Below are positions 1-9,000 of a stretch of 9,717 nt of DNA, piece after piece. A program made the position numbers and the translations under genes. This DNA is from Omnitrophica bacterium GWA2_52_8 (GTDB taxonomy: Bacteria; Omnitrophota; Omnitrophia; Omnitrophales; Aquincolibacteriaceae): assembly GCA_001804025.1 (NCBI GenBank), contig MHFC01000003.1:10213-19929 (forward strand), read 5' to 3'. Every line of letters begins with the position of its first letter. Within the stretch, counting starts at the first letter, position 1. Under the pieces are notes generated by a model. That model was not told the DNA's origin. It made no database searches and saw nothing but the letters and a program-made list of their open reading frames with translations.

Positions 1-3000
1 GTGAAGCTCCGGATGCCGGTGCGCTGGCGGAAAGTTTGGAGCCGGTGATTTCCGGCGGAACAGCTACGGGACTAAAGATAGAAGGAGACGATAATTTATA
101 TCCGGTTGCGATGATTTTAAAAGCTTTGAAAACGGATGCGGCTAAGTTCAGCGCGTTGCTTTCAGGAAAACTGTCACATCTGACGGGGCCTTATCATTGG
201 TCGGTTGATGCGTCGGGCGAATTGACAATAACCGGCCGTCATGAGACGGCGACGGAGGAGGTGCGTTCCGATGTCCGGTCTGCGGATGGAGAAGGAGACG
301 AATCCGGAGATTCGGAAGAAGCGTTGGAGGAGACGCAGGAAACGGCCGCGAAGCGCAAGGCTTTTCAAAGAAAACTGCGTTGGCTGAAGTTTCTCCGTTT
401 TGTGGATGAATACGCTATCGTGCCGCGCTCCGGCGTTGCGGGGATGGCGGTGATAGCGCTTTGGGGAGGACTTTGGCTGCATGGACAGTTAATGTCGGTC
501 ATTGACCTGGACTCGCCGCAGGCCGCGGCCCGGAGAATTGTTGAAGCGCGCGAGGAACTTGAACGGTATGCAAAACTCGGCGGGGTGCCCGTTCGCGACA
601 ACACAAAAAGCCTTTATCTTCATAACGACTATTTGCTGGATGCCGTTGCGTCCGCAAATCGCGCAGCAGATCCCGCGCGTAGAATAAATTTCCGGCAAAT
701 AACGCTGGAGGAAAAAACTCCCGGCCCGGGAGCGGGGCCTGACGCGGCGCAGAAGCAGGTTGTTCTGCGCGTTCATTTGCATTCCGGCAGCCCGGCGGCG
801 ATGAATCCGCCGGTTGAGGATGTTTCAATTCAGCTTGATCCTGTTCGTGCTAAAGCAGCCGCGAAGATTGCTGACGGCAGTCAAAATGAAAACGTTCCCG
901 CATATGAAACGGTACGTCCGCGGGAAAATCATCTTGCCTCTGTGAGGCAAATGCTGAGCGGCGGTCAATTTGAGGATAAAACCGGTTACGTCCGCTGGCT
1001 TTCGAGGCTGGCTTATTTTCCGGTACTGCTTGTTGTAACAGCCTTTGTCTGGATGCTGACGACGATGCGCAAAGACGGGCCCGGCCGCAGCCGCATGACG
1101 GCTAAAGAGCAGGGCCGTCACGATGCAGGGACCGGCAGGGCGCCGATCCGCCGCGCCAAACGCCGCTCCGAGACACGTCATGTGTCTCGAAGGCTTGCAG
1201 TGACGGAATCATCGGATTCCGGCCGTGCCGAGATGCCACAAGCATCTCGAGTCTCTGTCGTGCCCAATTCCAATGATTTGGGCCGCTCCGAGACACGGGT
1301 GTGGACGCCGTTTTTAAAGCCCGTCATTCCAAGAGACCTTGTCCCCGCCGCAAACGCGCTTAAGCGTCAATTGACCGGTCTTGGCAAACCCGAAATCGTA
1401 GTTTCGAACCGCCGCATCATTTTGAAATGGATGAACCCCGATTCCTATGAGAAGACGGACAAAGGTCATTTCACGGCCTTTGAAGCCGGATTTTTGAAAG
1501 ACGAAACATCGGAACAGCCGTTTCAATTGAGGCTGACGCTTGTTCACATGAACAGTAACGATAATATCGTCGTGGGGCCTTTCTCATACTCAACGAAAAC
1601 AGAATTTGAAGCGGGAGCGAAAGAGTCTTTGCAAGAACGTTTATTGCCGGTGGTTTCTCCCGGCAGGGATGGGGTCGTTCAATTTACATTAAACCCATCT
1701 TTTCCCGGCGGTCGCACGGCACAACCAATCTCCAGCCGCTCTTTCCATGATTTTTTGAGCGGGTGGATGAAGTACAAACAAGAAATGCGTTCTGAGCTGC
1801 GCGATGAAACGCCGGCGATGGAGGGACCGGAGGGGGACGCGGGCTTCATGCAAGTGCTGAAAGACCTGGGCGTGAATTTTGATCCGAGGTTCGGGTCCAG
1901 CGCAGTGGCGCTTTTGGAGAAAAAAGCGAAAGGGATTTGGGAGTCCGGCACGGATGATGAGGAAGCGGCGCGTTTGATCGCAGCGGCGCAGGCGGCGCAT
2001 GACTGGATGACCGGCTGGATCGCAAAGTCGCAGTACCACAAAGACCTTAAAGGCCATCCGCCGGTATTGCTCAGTATGGAAGGCATCATCAGCGCCGTTG
2101 AGCAGGGCACGGGCCGCCGCGTATCAAGTTATCACGGCGGGCTCGGCGTGCTTTTCGGCGAATGGATCCGCGGCCTTGCGTATCTCGGCGGGGTGACGAC
2201 CTTCAAAAAAGATTCCGAAGCGCCCGAGTTCATGATTTTTATTCCCGACTATCAGTTTATTCCGACTCTCGAGCTTGATGAGTTCGGTGCTCCTGAAAAA
2301 AACGCCCGCGTCAGCCACCGGCCGCAAAATTACAACATCGATTATTTAAGAGAACCGCCGGCCGAAGGCCATGAAACCGAACCGGGGCCCCCTGTTGAAA
2401 CGGAAATTCCGGTTTATGATCCCGAGGATAAGGAAAACAAGGAGTTTACGGTTCATGTGCGGTACCGGGCCGTCAGGGTCGGCGGCATTCAAATCGTGAT
2501 GCCGAGCGCGGATTTCGAAAAAAACACGCATTCCCGGGCGCGTAATATCTTCGACAAACCTTATACCGGAGAATTGTCCTCACGCGACCGTTTCCGCCAG
2601 CTTTGGGTGACGGGGCTTGCAGCTTATGAATTTCAGAAAAAAATGGGGATTCCGGACGGCCCGATCCATCTCAATGAGACGGCCACATTTTCCTATTTGA
2701 TCGGGGCGATCCGTAATCAAATGGAAGAGTTGATGGAGCCGTACATTGCAAAAATGCGCGAAGAATATCGCCGCAGGGGTTTGGATTCCGCAGAGCGGGC
2801 GAGCCTGATCGGAACGGAAGTTTATGAGAGGGTGTATCTCGATGCCTTGCGGATTGTCGGCAGCCGGCTTGTTTTTTTTACGCACACACTTGTGAAGGAA
2901 GGCATCGACAAGTTTTACGAGGGGCAAAGCTGGGACCGCCACGACGTGCCGATCGGCCATTACATCCGCCAATATTTTGCGCGATCGAAAGACCCCGATG

Positions 3001-6000
3001 TGAAGAAGGTGGCCGGCGATAAAACGGCCGGATGGATGGTGAACCGGCCGCTTGAAAATGTTGGGCCGAATCCTCCGGCGATTCCTCACTTCCAGAATCC
3101 CGCACGTTCGGATGAATACCGGCCGCTTCAATTTGTGGTCCAGCTTGCGCGTTATTTCGGCGGGCAGATTGCGGCGGTGAGCCAACTGAATGCCGTCAAG
3201 GCTGCGGAATTGTTTGTGGAACAGGGTATTCTCACCGAAGCGCAGGCCGAAAACAGCGTTCTCGGGATCACCAATGCCGTTGACCATCTTTTCTGGATGA
3301 ACCGCGGTCTTCTTGAAAAAACAAACTGGAGCGCGCCCGCGGCGGAGGACCGCAATGCGAAGGCCGTTTTAGACCCGCAGGACCCGCAGAACCGGGACTT
3401 GTTTGAGTTTTTGGGCCTTCCGGAATCCGAAGCCGATGCCCTCGCCAGGGCCCAAGCTCCCGAAATTTCCGATCAGGAAATGCTGGAAATGCAGCACGGG
3501 GACAAACAGGCGGCCGTTCGGATGGTCCGTGAAGCGGTCAAGGAACAATACCGGCGCAATATGGAAAAGGTCAAGCAAGATATGGCGGATGGGAAAGCAT
3601 CGGAAGATCAGAAGCAGAGACTGCAGCGCATGCGCATCAACCTGGCCTGGTGGTCCGGACTGGAGCATTGTAATACGCTTGAGGCGTGCGAAGCTTGGGC
3701 TGTCCGGACGGAACACTCGGACGAAACGGACACTGCGCTTTTGAATGCGGAACTCATCAATCTTTTTTCACCGGACCTTATGCTCGATGTTTGGGCGCGG
3801 AGGATCGTGGAGTACAAACGGCTGCTGTTGACTTTGTTCGGGAGGCATTTGCCGGAGATTGAACAAAAAATACGCGTAAGCGTCCAGCCGGACAAACATA
3901 ACCCGCCGAAGCAATTGAAGCTCGGTGAAATTGACCGCCTGATCGATGAGATGACTCAAGATGATTCCGGGATATTTGATGAATTTGTGAGCCTGGTGGC
4001 CAACCGCGGGGTCCAGTTTATTTTTTCGGGGAAAGCCTTCGACCCCAAAGGCGCCGCCATGATTTCCCTGGTCAACCGTATCGTGGAAAGGCTTTCGGTC
4101 CGTCATCCTGAAATTTTGAACCGGACCTTATTTCTCGAACAATACGATGAAAGAAGGTCGCAATATCTCGTCCGCGCCGCGGACCTTTGGCTCAATTCTC
4201 CGAAGCGTCCGCTTGAGGCCTCCGGCACAAGCGGGATGAAAGCCATTCTGGACTTGTTTGCATCGCCTCTCGGAGACGGCTGGGGAACGGGCATAATGCC
4301 GGGATTGAACGGCCTGACTGCAGAGGTCTTCGGCTATTTGCGCGAAACCTCTGAGGCGTGGCCGGAAAGCCTTAGACAAGACAGTGAATTTGCCCGCAGG
4401 TGGCAGGCGCTCGACGACCCGGCGCGCGAGCGGTATTTGTATCTTCTGCAGGACTATCCGGAAGATGAAGATAATCCGGGTCGAATGATGTGGATTTCCG
4501 AAGAACTTCCGGACTGGCTCAGGACAAACCGCACTTTAATCCGGCAATATCTCGAAGAAGAGACGGCGAATTATTTTACGATGATCCGGGAAGCCGTAAC
4601 GCTGTATGAGTCCCGCGAAACAAATCCGGAGTGGGTCCGGCTGCGGCGCAGGGCGCTTTTTGCTTCGCTGACGGTTTATGACATCCGCAGCGAATTTACC
4701 GGGAGGTATGTGCCCAGTGCGGACCCGAACATTCCGAGCGGAATGGAAAAAGGGATTCTTGACTTGTATGTGGAGCGCATCCGGGCGGAGCGGCGCGTCC
4801 GCCGGCAAATTTCGCGCGAGCGCGGGATCGATATTACGCGGCCGATCCTTGCAAGAATCAAAACGGATTTTGACATCCATCATATTACCGACGCACAGCT
4901 GTCGAATATTTATACGCTGCATTGGCTCGGCCAGCAATGGCTTCATCCTGAAAACGCGGCGGTTGCAATCCGGCTGCTGACGCGCTCGCTCAAAGTGAAC
5001 GAAGCGGACGAGGATTTACGGATTGCCGCGATCGGCGCTCTGCGCGAATTGGAGGGAAATGATATCACGCAAGAATATGCCCGCGCCCGTGCCGAGGACC
5101 CGAGGTCGTTGACCGGCGTGATCACGAAAGTCCGCAAATTGCCCGGCGTCAACGTTCCGAGCGAGGCTCTTGAGAGGATGATCGCAGACGAAGGGACCAG
5201 TAAATTCAAGCTCGTGGTACGGTTCAATCAGCCCGGCGCGCCGCCTGTGGAAGAGGTCCGGATCCGGCGGATGTTTGAACACTTGAAAGAGGAATATGCC
5301 AAGGTCCTGCATGTGCCGGAAGGCAGCGAAGCCATGCGGTTGAACACGGAATTTTCTCTCGAGTTGAATCAGATCACGGTTCATTTTGAAGTGACGGCGG
5401 CGAACCTGACCCAGCTGTGGGAATTTCTCGGGGGTACCTGGACGTTTGAAACGGACGATCAGAACTATTTAAGGCCGCGCACTTCTGCTGAGATTATCCG
5501 GGATGTCCGGGACCGGGCCCAAATCCTGCAGAAAGGATTGGCCGATCCCGTGCAGTTGGAACGGTTTATCAAACATGTTGAAGGGGACCCCGGCAACACA
5601 GAATCGTCGCCCGGGCTTGTCCGTCTTGTCGCGTCGCCGGAACGCTTCGGAGATCGGGAACAGATCCTGACGGAAATTAATTATGCGACGGGCAAGGGAA
5701 TGTTCGGCAGCTTCAACGGACTTTTAGAGGCCGCGGATGCGGTGCCGTATGTCGTAGACACCTTGTCCGCAAAAATTTCCGGAAAAAACTCGGGCGGATT
5801 GGACCCGCCTGTTTTATTCCTTGCGCCGAGCCCGTATTTTTTTATCAAACAGCAGCAAAATGCTTATGCGGCAAAACCGTCAAAACATTCCGACAAACTT
5901 CTTTATCTTTCGCCCGGGACGCTGGGAGATGAAATGAGCGGGGACTTTACCGGGTATATGCAAGGACTGGCCGGGAGCGAAGGGGGCGAAACGTTTGAAT

Positions 6001-9000
6001 CCTTGATGGAAAGAATGCGCGACTGGTTAGACCGCAAGAGCGGAGCCGTCACGGATGATGAGACGGCGGAAAACGGATGGCCGAAAGTGCTGGCGGCTGT
6101 TTATATGCACGTCCGGCGCTCCGGTATTTTGAAAGGGCTCAAGGCCGGAGATCGTATCACTGTCTTCGATGACGAGGCGGACCGGTCCCTGGCCCCGGTC
6201 ATCAAATATCTGGTTGAAAAAGAAACCGCGCGCGAAGGCAAACCGGTTTACGTGGATTTGTTTTTTGCCCGGGTCTCGCAACAGGCGCCCCGGCTGGATT
6301 ACCCCGTCCTGACTGCCGAAATGCTGCAGGAGCAATATGGGATTTCGCAGGACAAGGCAGAGGTTGTCATCGGAAAAATTTCCAGAGTAAAAAACATCCC
6401 CTATTCCGTGCGGCTGGATCAGGTCACGACGCCGTTAACCGCATTGGATGCGCCCGTCCGTCTTTCGGCGGCCCGCGTTCAGATGAGTGCCTATCTGTTT
6501 TCGCTTTTGGACAGCAACGCATGGATCCGTTTTCATCAAACGCTGGCCGTCAAACCCGTCATAAACCGGCTGCTGCATGACCCTTCGCCAAAAGTCCGGG
6601 AGGCGGCCGCGGATGCGCTCGGGGCCATGGGACGGGAGGTCGCACTGGAAGCGCTGGAGCGGTCTGTTGAAACTGAACAGGTCCCTGAGGTGCGGGCGGC
6701 CTCGAAATATGCCGTCAGAGCGCTTCGTTCGGAAGCGCGTACCGGCGGGGTTGAAAACGAGGTTTTGGAAAGGGCTCCTTCTATTCCGGAAGGAAACGGC
6801 GACAAGAAGACGTCCGAAACACAAGCGGCGGGGCCGCGCGTGGAATTTGTTCCGATACCGGAGGAGTTGTTTCATCGTTACAACAGCCGCGTGGCGACTC
6901 ATGAAGGCCGCCGGAAAGCCCTTGAAGCCGAGCAGCGGTTTATCCGTGAAATCCTGGAGAAAAGTCCGGACTTGATAACCGGCCGGTATGGAAAAACCAG
7001 GTTTTCAAAAAATGAGTCCTTGCGCATTGTCCTGGAATGGGTGCCGGGAGAATGGAACAGTCTGGAGCTTTGGCACGCGCGTGTTTACCGCCGCGGAGAG
7101 ACCGAACCGGCCATGGAAGCGGCCGTGCATACTTCCAACCCGGCATTAAAAAATTTGCCTGACCCGAAAATTCCAAAGATCACGATTTCAACTTTGCCGG
7201 AATTCCGGGAGAAGTCTCAAAAACTTGCGGCCTCAAGGGGCGGACGGCATTTTTCGGAAATTTACGCCGCTTATGGTGACCCGATCAATGGATCCCGGGT
7301 GTTGATTGTCAGCCGGTGGATTAAGGGGCAAAGCCTGCTTGATTTATTCCGCGCGTCCGGCCGGGGAGATGTTTTGGCCGGTGATGTTCAGCAGGCTTTT
7401 CGCGCGGCCATTGAGGGGCTGGTTGAAACCGGAAAGGTTTACGATTTGGGGCCGGACCACATTATGGTCGAACCTGACGGGAATGTGGTCTTTGTTCATC
7501 CCGGGCGGCGGAACGTGAGCCAAAGACCGGTTACTCTTCCGCCGGGGCAGTCCGGACGGCCGCGCGGCAACGGGCAGGATATCGCCCCGCGGCCGTTGAC
7601 TCCGGGAGAACTCGTCGAACAATTTCTTGATATTTACAGCGGCCATGACCTCGTCCGCTATCACGGCGAACCCGGGCCCTGGAATGCGACGCTTGTTTGG
7701 CCGGACCGGAAGGTCCGCTGGCACGACATCAAATGGCAGCTGCTTTCGCCGCTCCAAGCTGCGGAGGTTTTGTCCGGTGCGCCGGAGGACTTTGTGCAGG
7801 ATGTTTTTTCCTATTTATCATCAAACCAAAGAAAAACAGCGTTTATTGAGGACCTCCGGCTTGATTTTACCCGCATTCACATGCTTGCATTTGTTCTCCA
7901 TCAAACGTATCACACTGAAAGAATCAAATATGCCCAAAGCTTTCTTTCCTGGCTTGGGCAAGAGAAAAAAGTGTCTGCAGAAGCAGCCGGAAACGAAGTG
8001 GTCCAATTTTTGCGCGGATACGGAGTTACCCTTGAAAATGATCTGGATACGATACGTGTGATTCTGGATCTGGCGGGTCAGAGAAAACCGGAGCAGGGAT
8101 TTTGGGAGGCGGTGCCTGGGGCGGCGGATGTGCCGGCGGCAAAACGCATACCGGACCGAAAACCAGCCGGATATTTTAATTTGGTCCGGAAGAAATTTTT
8201 TGGAGCAGGCCAAAGGAAAGCGAAGGAAAAAATTCTTGCGGATTGGCAGGCGCTTTTAACTTACGAACCAGCCGGCCGGAAAGGCGTGCATCCTCACCCC
8301 GTCGTACGGCTCGGTCAAATTCTTGATTTTTGGCACAAGTTCGGACCTGAACTAGAAGGTCAAATGGACAATAAAGCCGTTTCGGCGGTTGCTGCGGTTG
8401 TGATGCAAATCGTCAGACCCCGGGAGTTCCGGCCGGAAGGTTTGGCGGACCTGTCTGCGCTTGTCCCGGAACGGCTGTTCCGGACTTTTGAATTGTTTGA
8501 TCCTCCCAAAATCCGCGGCGCTGCGGCCAAGGGACTTCTCGAGTATTCTGCCGGCCATCCGTTTGAGGAACACAATATTCGAAGAATTGCGGCCGCATTG
8601 CGGTTTAAGCCCGCGGACATTTCGAAGACCCGCGTCCTTTATGAACTGACGCGCCTTGCGGTCAGCGCGTCCCGGCGGTCCGAAGTACGGGCAGTGTCCC
8701 TCGTGAACGCAGGCGAAATGATTGACGGTTTTTTTCTCGCCCCGCAGCAGTGGCGCTCTGAAAAGGATTGGGGAATTACGGATCTTGATATTCTTGCGGA
8801 GGAGCATGTTGAGCTGGCGGCTCTGACCGGCCAGCGTACGATGCAAGTGCCGCCGCTATTGTGGTCACGCGCGTATGAGTCGGGGTATGCTGCGCTGAGT
8901 CCGCGACTTTACGATCCGGTTTATATCGGGGTTGATGCGTTTCTGAGCGAAATCTCAAGAGCGCTTGAAGTCAGCTTGGAAGAGTTGCTGGACCGCGTCC

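Noticed and set aside
81..113. Shine-Dalgarno-like GAAGGAG (81-87) followed by an in-frame ATG at 111, as a possible gene start
   Set aside because: The spacing of more than 20 bases is too long for a normal ribosome binding site, and the frame is already open upstream with no stop. The purine run simply encodes Glu-Gly-Asp, and a similar run recurs at 290-301.
1169..1189. An intrinsic transcription terminator at the first hairpin
   Set aside because: The stem is short with no following T run, and the reading frame continues through it for thousands of bases.
1161..1302. A CRISPR array at the 60-bp repeats
   Set aside because: There are only two and a fraction units, with no unique spacers between conserved repeats. 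The repeats diverge internally and lie within the open coding frame.
2580..3287. A 235-codon open frame on the minus strand
   Set aside because: It lies wholly opposite the phosphorylase-like domain, whose family motifs (HLNE, THT, ITNxVD) are read from the plus strand here. Its translation shows no recognisable motif, and long antisense frames are expected opposite coding sequence of this codon use.
3403..3744. Plus-strand frame of 113 codons in another phase
   Set aside because: It overlaps the continuous giant frame in a region aligned with the phosphorylase-like domain. It is rich in Arg, Trp and Ser, as out-of-frame translations typically are, and shows no domain.
6435..6902. Minus-strand open frames of 89-155 codons opposite the HEAT repeats
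   Set aside because: The plus-strand frame encodes a clear HEAT repeat here. The antisense products are Arg-, Phe- and Pro-rich shadows without family features.
8376..8415. A third membrane helix at AVSAVAAVVMQIV
   Set aside because: The uncharged run is only about 13 residues, flanked by charged residues and set in an amphipathic helical region. It is too short to cross a membrane.
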